A stretch of DNA of 64,000 nt from the NCBI RefSeq assembly GCF_026107515.2, contig NZ_JAPCHW010000006.1, positions 124,001 through 188,000 of the forward strand, in the 5' to 3' direction. Source of the stretch: Glutamicibacter sp. MNS18. GTDB taxonomy: Bacteria; Actinomycetota; Actinomycetes; Actinomycetales; Micrococcaceae. This document shows, piece by piece, positions 17,361 to 26,189 of the stretch; position 1 is the first letter of the stretch; each line of letters opens with the position of its first letter. Under the pieces are notes generated by a model, which worked only from the letters and a program-made list of their open reading frames with translations, was not told the DNA's origin and did not search any database. Position numbers and translations under genes: made by a program.

Positions 17361-18368
17361 CTACCCGGTACTGGAGGATTCGAGTTGTCCTTCGTCCTCT
17401 TCTTCGTATTCCCCTGAGCGGGCGCGGCGCACGCCAAGGACGGTTGCAGCACCCATGACCACCAGCAGGATCAGGATCCATCCGGCGGGCAGGGTCCAGA
17501 AGGTTGTCGTTACCGTGCTGGATCCGGCAGGAAGCGAGTCGATGCCTTCGGCATCCATGGTCACGTCGACCTGTTGCCACAGCAGCGGCCAGAACCCGGG
17601 CACCTGCTGTTCAAGCTGGACGGTGGAACCGGGAAGCAGTTCCTCGGCGGAGAAGGTGTGCGAGGCGGGTGCTACCCCGAAGGGACCGGAGATCTTCACG
17701 GTGTACGAACCGCGGGCCCGCAGGTTGCCGTCATTGGCAAGCGTGGCATGAACCGTGGCATCGACCGGCGCAAAGGGATTCCAGGCAATGGGTGCGGCTG
17801 CACTGGCTTCGGTGACCGCCAGGGCGGTGGTACCTTCGCCGCCGACACGTACGGCCAGTTGGGTGGCCAGCCGCTGGTCAATCGCGACCGTGGAGTCGCT
17901 GGCGGAATCGATAAAGGAGGAGATCATACCCCCGACATAGTCACCCGGCTCGGCGTCTTCGGGAATGTTCAAGGTAAAGCCGACTTCGGTCTCTTCCCCC
18001 GCTGCCAGGATGACCGAGGGTTCCTCGACGTGGATCCACGCGCCGATAGAGTTGGAGGATTCGGTCGCCGGTAATAGTTCCAAGGCCCCATTGGCCGAGG
18101 TGAGGCCATCGGCGCCGTAGATCGACAGATTCAGCGGTTTGGTCCCGTAGTTGGTGATCGCGAAGCTGTCTTCCAGGCTCTGCCCCGGGTCCAGCTCATA
18201 GGAGAAGCTCGATCGTTCCTCGTCGCCTCCGGGGTTGATGCCCCATGAGATCTCGTCGGCCTGTGCCGCCGGTAGTGCGATCAGGCCGGTGCAGATCAGC
18301 ACTGCGCACAATGCGCCAGCGGTGATGCGTGCTGTCACGGGACGGGAGTAGCGGCCGAACAATGTCAT
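17361..18368 (-). CDS. DUF916 (WxL-interacting/peptidoglycan-binding) membrane-anchored surface protein
   Basis: From the ATG at 18368 (GAGGAAGAC upstream) this is a 335-residue protein with a Sec signal (about 1-37). A DUF916-like beta-sandwich follows, with SYELDPGQSLEDSFAITNYG and VILAAGEETEVGFTLNIPEDAEPGDYVGGMISS. A second Ig-like domain comes next, then one membrane helix (PAGWILILLVVMGAATVLG) and an acidic cytosolic tail. In Firmicutes, DUF916 proteins are the partners that tether WxL-domain proteins to peptidoglycan. Here it is the last gene behind an HtaA protein that itself ends in a WxL-like domain, so the two probably form one surface complex for haem capture. Confidence 0.82.
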   Translation of the reverse strand: MTLFGRYSRPVTARITAGALCAVLICTGLIALPAAQADEISWGINPGGDEERSSFSYELDPGQSLEDSFAITNYGTKPLNLSIYGADGLTSANGALELLPATESSNSIGAWIHVEEPSVILAAGEETEVGFTLNIPEDAEPGDYVGGMISSFIDSASDSTVAIDQRLATQLAVRVGGEGTTALAVTEASAAAPIAWNPFAPVDATVHATLANDGNLRARGSYTVKISGPFGVAPASHTFSAEELLPGSTVQLEQQVPGFWPLLWQQVDVTMDAEGIDSLPAGSSTVTTTFWTLPAGWILILLVVMGAATVLGVRRARSGEYEEEDEGQLESSSTG

Positions 18369-18425
18369 GTCTTCCTCGCGGTGGTGCAGTGTGGTGTGCG
18401 CGGCTGGGCTGCCGCAGATGATGAT

Positions 18426-18462
18426 GCGGTGCCCGGCAGACATATGGCATGCCGGGCACCGC
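18426..18462 (-). terminator. Intercistronic hairpin between HtaA-WxL and DUF916 genes
   Basis: Perfect 13-bp stem (GCGGTGCCCGGCA / TGCCGGGCACCGC) with an 11-base loop. There is no T-run on the minus strand, so it may be a weak terminator or an RNA-processing or stability element that lowers expression of the last gene. Confidence 0.55.
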
Positions 18463-18481
18463 AGGTTGTTCTTCCCCGGGA

Positions 18482-19897
18482 TTACTTCTGGATAGCGGTA
18501 ATCGTCAGGACCGAGGTGTAGTCACCGGCCGGAGCGTCGGCAGGTGCCAACAGCTGGATTCCGGTGTTCAGGGTTGCGCTGGACTTGCCGGTGGCCGAAG
18601 CCATGACGGCGGAAGCCGACAGGCCGTTGGCCGAGCCCGGCAGGATGGTGGTTCCAAGCAGGACACCGTTGTTGCCCTGGCCTGCAGGGGTCCAACCCAG
18701 TGCGCTGGCGGCGAAGGAGTTGCTGCCTGCGGTGAAGTTCGCGGCCTTGCCGGTGACCTGCCAGCCGTTGGTGACCTCGCGGTCATCGGTCACGGTGATT
18801 TTCGGCAGGGTGCCGTTGGCCACGAAGCCTGCGGCATTCTGGCTGGCGGTTCCGAGGTTCGCGCTCGTCCCGTCGATGGCCCAGCTAAACGTCCCTGGCT
18901 GTTCCGGCTGGCCTTCGGTTTCAGGCACCGTGACCTCGACATCAAGGTCCTTGGAGTCCGACTCTTCGGGGTTCTCCGGTTCTTCAGGCTGTTCCGGTTC
19001 GGTCGCCTCGGCAACCAACTCGATGCTCAGCTCGCTGGCGGGCTTGCGGACATCGGCACCGCCGCCGGAGGAGAACCAGTACGCCTGTGTCCCGGTCAGG
19101 CCCTGGAACTCCACGAAATCGGAGGGGAACGAACCCCAGGTGGCACCCGTAGTCACCTGGTTGGTCACGCTGGCTGGTGCCAGGACACCAAGGTATTCGG
19201 GAATCTTGACGAAGCCGTCAGCACCGACGGTGACACCAGTGAGATTGGCCAGGGTAATTTCCTGCGGTTCGATGGGCGACCACTTGCTCGCATCAGCCTG
19301 GTCGGCACCGTATCCGGAGGCAGTGGCCTTGAGCGTGGCGGTGCCATCTGACTTAACGTCCAGGGTCGGGTTCGAGGCCGACCAGTAGGTCAAACCACCA
19401 TAGAACACGGCGGTGAATGAGCCGGTCCAGTTGATGCTTGCGGTCTTCGCGGCAACGTCAACCGTGCCGGAGCCGTTTTCCCACAGCAGGAAGTTGTTGG
19501 TGGATTTCGGTGCCGCAGGGTTGCTCGCACTGACGGTCACACCGTCCCCGGTGTCGCACCGCGAGGCCCAGGTCTGCTGCTTCAGGGTCCCGTCTGCTGC
19601 GGCGACAACCACCGAGACGTTTCCTTCCTTGCCCTTGTGGAACCCGTCGTCTTCGGTCCATGCGCGGCTCGAACCGCTGTTTCCGGCCTTGCCTGCCGAC
19701 AGGAAGTTGCAGCCATTGGCGTAGGCCCCGGCACCGGTTTCGGCGTTCAGACCCCACGACAGCGTGACGTCATCAACGGTCTGCTCGGCAGCCTGGGCAG
19801 GTGCGGCAAATGCGGCCATCGAAATGGCTACGCCTGCGGCGGCGGCCAGGGCCAGTGGCTTGCGTACTTTGGACATGCCGTTCTTTGCTACGGACAT
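18482..19897 (-). CDS. Secreted HtaA-domain haem-binding protein with C-terminal WxL-like domain
   Basis: This 471-residue protein has a signal peptide (cleavage near AQA-AEQ, about 37). The HtaA domain (about 42-300) shows VTLSWGLNAETGAGAYANGCNFLSAG, GSFTAVFYGGLTYW, the dP.L.V strand and YWFSSGGG. A Glu/Pro-rich linker (about 312-345) follows, then a C-terminal domain with the WxL-type pattern ITVTDDREVTNGWQV and later LGWTP, ending YTSVLTITAIQK. There is no LPxTG or membrane helix, so attachment to the wall via a DUF916 partner (next gene) is the obvious model. HtaA domains bind haem in Corynebacterium. GGAGGGGAA precedes the start. I call the C-terminal domain WxL-like because the third motif residue is Val, not Leu. 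Confidence 0.83.
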   Translation of the reverse strand: MSVAKNGMSKVRKPLALAAAAGVAISMAAFAAPAQAAEQTVDDVTLSWGLNAETGAGAYANGCNFLSAGKAGNSGSSRAWTEDDGFHKGKEGNVSVVVAAADGTLKQQTWASRCDTGDGVTVSASNPAAPKSTNNFLLWENGSGTVDVAAKTASINWTGSFTAVFYGGLTYWSASNPTLDVKSDGTATLKATASGYGADQADASKWSPIEPQEITLANLTGVTVGADGFVKIPEYLGVLAPASVTNQVTTGATWGSFPSDFVEFQGLTGTQAYWFSSGGGADVRKPASELSIELVAEATEPEQPEEPENPEESDSKDLDVEVTVPETEGQPEQPGTFSWAIDGTSANLGTASQNAAGFVANGTLPKITVTDDREVTNGWQVTGKAANFTAGSNSFAASALGWTPAGQGNNGVLLGTTILPGSANGLSASAVMASATGKSSATLNTGIQLLAPADAPAGDYTSVLTITAIQK

Positions 19898-19981
19898 TTC
19901 CCCTCCGAGTGATTTGTAGAATGGTGCCGGGCCCTGGTGGGTCCGGCGGCTATGAGTATCGGTGTTCCTGGACCTGGCGGT

Positions 19982-21322
19982 TCAGGAATCCGTGTTCTGG
20001 TCCTTCTGTTTCGAGGCAAAGGGCCAGACGAGCCATCCGCGGCGGAATCCAACCCATGCCACGGAGGCCAGCGCCAACAAACCCGCCAGGGACCACAGCA
20101 AGGGTTGCCTGTAGTCCATGACCCGTTCGATAGCATCCGGAATGAGCGACTTGCCCAACCAGTTGATTGCACTGGTTGCGATCGTCGCCGCTTCGAGTAC
20201 CGAGGTCCCCGCCCCGGCAAGTTCTGCCAGCGGTGGCATCAGTGCCCCCGCCGCTGGCTGCAGGAAGTTCGTCGTGTTGTTGGTTATCGACGTACGTTCC
20301 TCGACCAACGAGGTGGTGTCCCCGTTGGAATTCTGTGTGTTTCCGCCTGTGAGGTCATCTTGCGAATCGGTATCTTGCGGAGTGCCGGTTTCCGGCTTTT
20401 CCAGGACCGGATTGTCCGGAGTGTAGCTGATGTACACGTCGGTGGCGACTTTTCGTTTATCCGAAAGCCCCCCGGAGGAGTACCAGAATGCTCCCTGACC
20501 GGTGGCCTGGTTGAACTTCACCCAGCTTTCCGGGAAGGACCCCCACCAATCACCAGTGGTTGCCTGAGGCATGCTCTCGCTCAGCGCGTCGCTGAGCTTC
20601 ACACCCTTGTAGGCGGGGGTGGTGATGATCCCGTTTTGGCCCAGGGTGACATCGGGCAGATCTGCCATGGTGATGGTGGTCTCGGGCACCTTCTGCCAGC
20701 GGGTGCTGTCCTCGCGATCGGAGGCGTAACCGCTGGCGGTGGCGGTCATTGTCCCCTTGCCGTTGGCCACCTGGAGTACCGGATCCGAAATCGACCAGTA
20801 GGTTCGCCCGTCATAGAAGACGATCGAGAAGGAGCCGTCCCAGGCGATCTCGGCGGTTCCCTTGGCCACGTCGATGGAGCCGGTGCCCTTGTCAATGACA
20901 ACCTGTCCCCCGGTTCCCGTTCCAGCGGCACGTCCTGCAGGAGCGGTGCACCGGGTGTCCCAGGTTTCGGTAGCCCATTGGCCATCGTCGCCAGGGCGTT
21001 CAATGCGCGTGTTGCCGTCGGCCGTTTTGAAGAAGCCGTCCTTTTCGGTCCAGGTGTGACTGGAGCCCGCATCCCCAACGACTCCTGCGGAGAGGAAATT
21101 GCAGCGTCCCGGCTCATGGGCCGGGGAGGTGGATTCGTCGTTGACTCCCCAGCGGAACTGGGCATCGGTGACCTCGAATGTTCCCGGAGCCGGAATCGTG
21201 ACCTTCACATCGATCTTTTCCTCACCGCTTGCGTCGGCATGGGCCGGCACCGCGGGAAGCAGTAGCGCGCTCACCAGGGACCCGATAGCGCCCAGGGTGG
21301 CCAACGTTTTACGCGCGCTCAT
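19982..21322 (-). CDS. htaA: Membrane-anchored HtaA-domain haem-binding protein
   Basis: Protein of 446 residues with a signal peptide (about 1-30) and an HtaA domain (about 45-290) that closely follows the pattern of the next gene: FRWGVNDESTSPAHEPGRCNFLSAGVVGDAGSSHTW, GSFSIVFYDGRTYWSISDPVLQV, GAFWYSSGG. A polar linker, a hydrophobic C-terminal region and one membrane helix (LLWSLAGLLALASVAWVGF) with a charged tail end the protein. HtaA proteins take haem from haemoglobin and pass it to HmuT. It overlaps the upstream gene start/stop by 4 bases, so it is translationally coupled to the hmu genes. The symbol is by family; the genus-specific name is unverified. Confidence 0.87.
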   Translation of the reverse strand: MSARKTLATLGAIGSLVSALLLPAVPAHADASGEEKIDVKVTIPAPGTFEVTDAQFRWGVNDESTSPAHEPGRCNFLSAGVVGDAGSSHTWTEKDGFFKTADGNTRIERPGDDGQWATETWDTRCTAPAGRAAGTGTGGQVVIDKGTGSIDVAKGTAEIAWDGSFSIVFYDGRTYWSISDPVLQVANGKGTMTATASGYASDREDSTRWQKVPETTITMADLPDVTLGQNGIITTPAYKGVKLSDALSESMPQATTGDWWGSFPESWVKFNQATGQGAFWYSSGGLSDKRKVATDVYISYTPDNPVLEKPETGTPQDTDSQDDLTGGNTQNSNGDTTSLVEERTSITNNTTNFLQPAAGALMPPLAELAGAGTSVLEAATIATSAINWLGKSLIPDAIERVMDYRQPLLWSLAGLLALASVAWVGFRRGWLVWPFASKQKDQNTDS

Positions 21323-22698
21323 ACGCGCTCCCGCTGAAGTGATTCATCCAGCCGGTCCAGGGCACTGGTTTCCGGCTCATCCGACAGGGCCGGCCCTGCG
21401 GATCCAGCGGAGGGTTTTGCTGCGGCACGGCTGCGGGCGGGCTTGCGCCGCCGAGTCCTGGCGGCCGGACGCTTCTTTGCCGAGCGTGCCGCCGGCTTGC
21501 CTGCTTTCCTGTCCTTGCGCACCAATGCGGCGATGAGCGAGCTGAGCACCAGGATGAACAACAGGGCCGCGGCCACGATCACCGCGATCATTGCCCAGCG
21601 GATCCCGTCCTGGTTTCCGGTATCGGCGGCAGCCAGCAGGGCCGGGTCCGCCATGACACTGAATTCGGCTTCCACGCTGTTCCCGGAACCGGCACCGGTG
21701 AGCTTGATCTTGTGGGTTCCGGCGGTCATATCCGCCGGGATTTGCACGGCCCCGGCGATTTCGCCGAACTGCCCGGCGGTGATGGGACCGGCGGCGGTCA
21801 GCCCGGAGGACAAGGTGGCCACGACCTGCTCGCCGGCGGCGAATCCGCGCCCGGTGAATCCCAGGGAACGGCCGACAATGACCGTCTGCTGCTCCAGACC
21901 CAGGGTCGGGTCCCCGCTGGTGACCGGCTCCATGGGGCCGGCGTTCACAGTCTCCGGGGCGGTTTGCCCTGCCGGTTGTTCACCGGTGTCCTGCGTTTGT
22001 CCCTGGACCTGGTCCGTTGGCGCCTGGGTCTGGTTGGTTCCCTGGGTGGTCGTGGTGGTGCTGTTGGTTTGCCGGGTCGATTTGTTCTGCGAAGTGGACG
22101 CGGCGGTGCCGCCAAAGGACACCGGCTGGAACGCCTCGTTGCTTCCGTTGGTCACCCCATGGGCACCAAAGGTGATGATTCCGCATTGCACCTCACGGCA
22201 ATCCACCGTGGTGTTTCCTCCCGAGGCGTTGGTGGCGGTGAAGGTCGGGCCGGGGATGACCAGCGACAGCTTGAAGGTGCCGTTGGCGTTGATCACTCCA
22301 CCGTTGGCGCTATCCGAGGTACTGGAGCCGGGGAACGCAACAAAACGCTGGTAGCCCTTGTTGTCCTTGTTCTGCGAGTCGGCGACGTAGAAGAAGTCGG
22401 TCCCGGCCTTGCCGCCCTTGCTCGGCTGCCAGGTCGAGTTCTTGACGTAGCCGAACACCACGTAGATCCCGCCGAAGCCCTTGTTGATGGATTGGAATCC
22501 GGAGCCGCTGACGTTCACCGTGGTGGCGCCGGTGACCGAGGCCTGGTTTGTGCCCGCCGATGAGGTGACGCTGAGCCGCGGAGCGGAATCGGCTATCGTG
22601 GGCATCGACGCCCCCAGTCCCGGCATCAGCACTAGTGCGGCGGCCAGCAGGGCAATGATCATCCCGCGGGTTGTTCGCGATACTCGCCGGGTGCTCAT
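21319..22698 (-). CDS. Haem-locus surface protein with C-terminal membrane helix and basic tail
   Basis: This 459-residue exported protein has a signal segment (about 12-35). The N-terminal beta-rich domain carries VNVSGSGFQSINKGFGGIYVVFGYV and CGIITFGAHGVTNGSNEAF, a pattern seen in haem-locus proteins of actinobacteria. A Thr/Gln-rich linker follows (about 205-250), then a second Ig-like domain (about 262-355), a membrane helix (WAMIAVIVAAALLFILVLSS) and a long Arg/Lys/Ala-rich cytosolic tail. It overlaps the hmuV stop (ATGA), which ties it to haem import. It may be an additional haem receptor or scaffold. I cannot assign a named family with certainty. Confidence 0.72.
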   Translation of the reverse strand: MSTRRVSRTTRGMIIALLAAALVLMPGLGASMPTIADSAPRLSVTSSAGTNQASVTGATTVNVSGSGFQSINKGFGGIYVVFGYVKNSTWQPSKGGKAGTDFFYVADSQNKDNKGYQRFVAFPGSSTSDSANGGVINANGTFKLSLVIPGPTFTATNASGGNTTVDCREVQCGIITFGAHGVTNGSNEAFQPVSFGGTAASTSQNKSTRQTNSTTTTTQGTNQTQAPTDQVQGQTQDTGEQPAGQTAPETVNAGPMEPVTSGDPTLGLEQQTVIVGRSLGFTGRGFAAGEQVVATLSSGLTAAGPITAGQFGEIAGAVQIPADMTAGTHKIKLTGAGSGNSVEAEFSVMADPALLAAADTGNQDGIRWAMIAVIVAAALLFILVLSSLIAALVRKDRKAGKPAARSAKKRPAARTRRRKPARSRAAAKPSAGSAGPALSDEPETSALDRLDESLQRERV

Positions 22699-23510
22699 AT
22701 CAGTTCCTCTTCACGGATCTTGCTCGGTTGCAGGTGCGGACGCAGCGGGGTGATGATCACTCCGCCGGATTCGGGGTGTTGCACCACGCTGACCGGGTAG
22801 CGGTACACATCCTGCAGGTTCTGCGCGGTCAATACCTCGGAGGGTGTGCCAACCGCCTTGATGCGCCCGGCCTGCAGTAGCACGATCCGGTCCGCATAGG
22901 CGGCCGCGAGCGACAGGTCGTGCAGCACCACGATCGCCGTGGCCCCTTCACGTGTGCGGTGGTGCACCGTGGTCATCAGCTGTTCCTGGTAGCGGATGTC
23001 CATCGGGGCGGTGGGCTCGTCGAGCATGATGATGCGGGTTTCCTGTGCCAGTACGCGGGCGAAGGCCACGCGGGCCTTTTCACCCCCGGAGAGGGTCTGC
23101 ACGGTGCGCGGGGCAAGGCTTCCGGATTCCGTGGATCGCAACGCGTTGGCCACGACCATCTCATCGAGTTCCTCTTCGGCGGTACCGGCCCACGGTGCCC
23201 GGCCCATGCGGACCACATCCTCGCCGGTGAAGGCGAAGGACACCCGGGATTCCTGGGTTTGCACGGCGCGCACCCGGGAGAGCTGCTTGACATCCCAGTC
23301 GGCCAACGGTTTGCCGGCCAACAGGATGTCACCGGCGTCCAGGCCCTCGTCCCCGCTCATCGCGGAGAGCAATGTGGACTTGCCCGCCCCATTGGGTCCT
23401 ACCAGGACCACGACTTCTCCGGGAAACAGTTGCAGGTCGATCCGGTCCAGGATCTTGTGCCCGCCCAGGCTCAGCTCGGCGGCGCACACTTGCATGATCG
23501 GCGCCGTCAT
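22695..23510 (-). CDS. hmuV: Haem ABC importer ATPase
   Basis: ATPase of 271 residues with Walker A GPNGAGKST, signature LSGGEKARVAFARVLA, Walker B IIMLDEPTAPMD and the D-loop/switch region VVLHDLSLAAAYADRIVLL, as in HmuV/FecE proteins. The start is ATG at 23510, which overlaps the hmuU stop as TGATG. A longer open frame reaching 24176 is read-through into hmuU in the wrong frame and is not used. It powers HmuU for haem import. Confidence 0.92.
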   Translation of the reverse strand: MTAPIMQVCAAELSLGGHKILDRIDLQLFPGEVVVLVGPNGAGKSTLLSAMSGDEGLDAGDILLAGKPLADWDVKQLSRVRAVQTQESRVSFAFTGEDVVRMGRAPWAGTAEEELDEMVVANALRSTESGSLAPRTVQTLSGGEKARVAFARVLAQETRIIMLDEPTAPMDIRYQEQLMTTVHHRTREGATAIVVLHDLSLAAAYADRIVLLQAGRIKAVGTPSEVLTAQNLQDVYRYPVSVVQHPESGGVIITPLRPHLQPSKIREEELI

Positions 23511-24646
23511 CAGGACCAGCCTCCTGCCCCGCGGCGGGTACGGCGGATCAGCCAGAAGAAGAACGGCCCACCGACCAGTGCGGTGAGCATGCCGATGGGC
23601 AGGTCCGCGTTGGCCACCAGGGTGCGCGCGGTGGTGTCCGCCGCCAGCATCAGCAGGGCACCTCCCAGCACCGAGGCGGGCAGCAGCATGCGGTGTCCAG
23701 GGCCCAGGGCCATGCGAAGGATGTGTGGAACCACCAGGCCCACGAACCCGATAATGCCCGCGAACGCCACGGCGGCGGAGGTCAGGAAGGCGACCACCAC
23801 GATCACCTGCTTGCGCAGTCTTTCGACATTTACACCCAGGTGGCGTGCCGGGCGTTCTCCCAGGGCCAGCAGGTCGAGCTTGCGGGTCGTGGTGAAGGCC
23901 AGCAGGATTCCAGCCAGGGCGATCGGACCGGCGATGCCCACGTTGATCCAGAGGGTTCCGTTGAGCGATCCCAGCTGCCAGAAGATGATCTCCTCGCGGG
24001 CAGAGGTATCTCCCAGGAAGGTCATCAAGGCGATGACCGCACCGGCGATGGCGTTGATGGCCACACCGGTCAGCACCAGGGTGACCACCTCGGTTCGTCC
24101 GCCGTGCCGGGCGGTGAGGTACACCAGGGTGGTAGCCACCAGCCCGCCGATGAAGGCAGCCACCACGGTGGTCCATTGGCCGAAGAAGGTCAGCCCCAGG
24201 GCGATGGAGGTGCAGGCGAAGGCGGCAGCACCCGAGGACACGCCCACGACGCTGGGTTCGGCCAGCGGGTTGCCGAACACTCCCTGCATCATGACCCCGG
24301 CCGCAGCCAGGGCGGCACCGACGATGATGGCCATCAGGACCCGGGGGAACCGGATGGCCCAGAGGGCCGATTCGGCATGCGGATGCTCGGGGAGAACTCC
24401 CCAGTCCAGACCAAGCCGGTGGGAAATGCTCGCGAGGATCTCCGCAACGGAGATCTGCATCTGCCCCACCCCGGCGCTGAATAGCGCGGCGAGCAGAACC
24501 GCTGCACCCAGAATGACGAGCACGGTGGTGTTGCGTATCTTGTTTCCGGTGCCCAGCCGCGGCTCCGGTGCCTGGAGCTGGTCACCTGGCAGCCGGGGAA
24601 CCGTGCCTTGCAAGCGCAGTGGTTGGATCCGTTGATCGGTTGTCAC
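23510..24646 (-). CDS. hmuU: Haem ABC importer permease
   Basis: This 378-residue member of the FecCD/BtuC permease family has multiple membrane helices and the conserved ALWAIRFPRVLMAIIVGAALAAAGVMMQ and NPLAEPSVVGVSSGAA segments near the N-terminal third. GFVGLVVPHILRMALGPGHR, the ATPase contact region, is toward the C-terminus. It has a GTG start that overlaps the hmuT stop (GTGA). It is part of the hmuTUV importer. Confidence 0.93.
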   Translation of the reverse strand: MTTDQRIQPLRLQGTVPRLPGDQLQAPEPRLGTGNKIRNTTVLVILGAAVLLAALFSAGVGQMQISVAEILASISHRLGLDWGVLPEHPHAESALWAIRFPRVLMAIIVGAALAAAGVMMQGVFGNPLAEPSVVGVSSGAAAFACTSIALGLTFFGQWTTVVAAFIGGLVATTLVYLTARHGGRTEVVTLVLTGVAINAIAGAVIALMTFLGDTSAREEIIFWQLGSLNGTLWINVGIAGPIALAGILLAFTTTRKLDLLALGERPARHLGVNVERLRKQVIVVVAFLTSAAVAFAGIIGFVGLVVPHILRMALGPGHRMLLPASVLGGALLMLAADTTARTLVANADLPIGMLTALVGGPFFFWLIRRTRRGAGGWS

Positions 24647-25749
24647 TGCTCGTTCGCCGCCTCGGGTGCGTAGACGGCTACCGAGAGGGCTTCTAGCACC
24701 GCCGCGGAGTTGGGGCCGAAGCTCAGCAGCTGGGAGTCGGCCATATCCACGATGCGCTTGTTGACGCCTGCCGGGGTATGGGCCAGGGCCGGGACCGTGG
24801 TGGTGATGCCGTCGACACCGCCGACTGATTCCAGTCCTCCGCTCATCATGATGACCAGATCCGGTTCGGCTTCCACCATGGCCTCATCGGTCATCGGCCG
24901 CATGCCTTCCCAGCCGATTTCGGTGGCCACGTCGATGCCACCCAGGGAGGTGATCAGCGAATCGGCCCCGGAGTCCTGGCCGAAAATGTAGTAGACCCCC
25001 GACTGGCCGCGGGCGTACAGCAGCAACATGCGCAGCCGTTCATCGCCTTCTGGTGCGATCTGAGCGATTTGCGAGGTGATCTCCTCGATCTGGTTGGAGG
25101 TGCGTTCGGCGAGTTTCTTGCCTTCCTCAGGCACCCCGAGTGCGGTGGCGATGCTGGTGATCATCTCCGCTGCGGATTCCAGACTCCGGGTGGAGTCAAG
25201 GGTGACTACCGGAATTCCGGCTTGGCGCATCTGCTCGATGACATCCCAGGGGCCCAGCGAAGAGTCGGTGATGATGACGGTGGGAGCCAATTGCAGAATG
25301 GCTTCCGCATTGAGTTCATGGCCGTTCTGGGTGACCATCGGCAGGTCTTCCGCTTCCTTGAAGGTGGTGGAGGTGTCGCGTCCCACGACCTGGTCTCCCA
25401 GACCCAGGTCGTACACGATGCGTGCCGAACTGCCGTAGAGGTCAAGGGGAAGGATCCTGGAAATATCGGTGACGGTGACTTCCTTGTCCTGGGCGTCAGT
25501 GATCGTCACCGGTAGCTGCGGCTCCGGGTTTTTCGCGACCGGATCGATCTGCCCGCCCGCCAGCATGGCGGTGGAGGGTCCGACATGATCCTTGGGGTTG
25601 TCAAGGACTGTCACAGATTCCAGGGTCTTGCCGTCGCCGGAGGCTTCCGAACCGGCCGCGTGGGAACCGCATCCGGTCAGGACGATCAATCCTGCGAGCA
25701 CCAGGGACGTGAGACTGCGGGCGCGACGAGAATACTGCTTGCTGGGCAC
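24643..25749 (-). CDS. hmuT: Haem-binding lipoprotein of the ABC importer
   Basis: A cluster A-II binding protein of 368 residues with lipobox LTGCGS and two lobes joined by a long helix. Visible segments are RILPLDLYGSSARIVYDLGLGDQVVGRDTS, IIMLSG-like MMSGGLESVGG and QLLSFGPNSAAVLEAL. I chose GTG at 25749 because AGGACTTCC lies just upstream and gives a correct lipoprotein signal. The frame to 25809 adds an N-terminus without signal character. It is the first gene of the minus-strand haem operon, with an iron box 71 bases upstream of the start. Confidence 0.9.
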   Translation of the reverse strand: MPSKQYSRRARSLTSLVLAGLIVLTGCGSHAAGSEASGDGKTLESVTVLDNPKDHVGPSTAMLAGGQIDPVAKNPEPQLPVTITDAQDKEVTVTDISRILPLDLYGSSARIVYDLGLGDQVVGRDTSTTFKEAEDLPMVTQNGHELNAEAILQLAPTVIITDSSLGPWDVIEQMRQAGIPVVTLDSTRSLESAAEMITSIATALGVPEEGKKLAERTSNQIEEITSQIAQIAPEGDERLRMLLLYARGQSGVYYIFGQDSGADSLITSLGGIDVATEIGWEGMRPMTDEAMVEAEPDLVIMMSGGLESVGGVDGITTTVPALAHTPAGVNKRIVDMADSQLLSFGPNSAAVLEALSVAVYAPEAANEQ

Positions 25750-25819
25750 GGAAGTCCTAAAGTTTGCGAGTTTCAGGGGGCGCGTGCCACGGCAGACCCA
25801 TCGTTCCAACGTGACACAC

Positions 25820-25838
25820 TTAGGTTAAGTTCACCTAA
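25820..25838. promoter_or_regulatory. IdeR/DtxR iron box upstream of hmuT
   Basis: TTAGGTTAAGTTCACCTAA matches 16 of 19 positions of the known DtxR/IdeR consensus (TWAGGTWAGSCTWACCTWA). Under iron-replete conditions the Fe2+-loaded repressor would block hmuT transcription. Little else is seen in the 440 bases between hmuT and hmuO apart from the second box; a short open frame at 25857-26042 lacks gene character. Confidence 0.85.
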
Positions 25839-26123
25839 GTAAAGGATCTTAGCTTAATGAATACTCTTGTATCCAAATTTTCAGGAGATTTCGACTGCCC
25901 GAGGACCGGGTTGGGCGCAACCCTTCGTCATCTAACGACAGGGCTGCCACCGGGCTGCACAATCGAACGAACCGTCACCGACTTGGCAAATTCCTTAAAA
26001 TTACTTGTCAACGTCGGCTTGGCGCGACCGGAACCTGACTAAATCAGACCACCCCGCATCTGCGACACCACTCTTGCGGCAAGCGAAGCGCGACAAGGGA
26101 AACAAAATGCCAACAGTCGTAGA

Positions 26124-26142
26124 TTAACTAAGGCTATCCTTA
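26124..26142. promoter_or_regulatory. IdeR/DtxR iron box upstream of haem oxygenase
   Basis: TTAACTAAGGCTATCCTTA also matches 16 of 19 consensus positions by my count and is centred about 57 bases before the haem oxygenase start. It is less palindromic in its outer arm than the hmuT box, which may mean weaker repression. Confidence 0.7.
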
Positions 26143-26189
26143 ACGCTATTCTTGTACTTCACATCACTTGCAAAAAACTGGGGTAGATC

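Noticed and set aside
22695-24176. Longer hmuV reading frame of 493 codons
   Set aside because: The N-terminal 220 codons overlap hmuU in another frame and are not transporter-like. The ATG at 23510 overlaps the hmuU stop in the usual coupled manner.
25857-26042. Short open frame between the two iron boxes
   Set aside because: No ribosome-binding site and no protein-like pattern; it sits in a promoter region.
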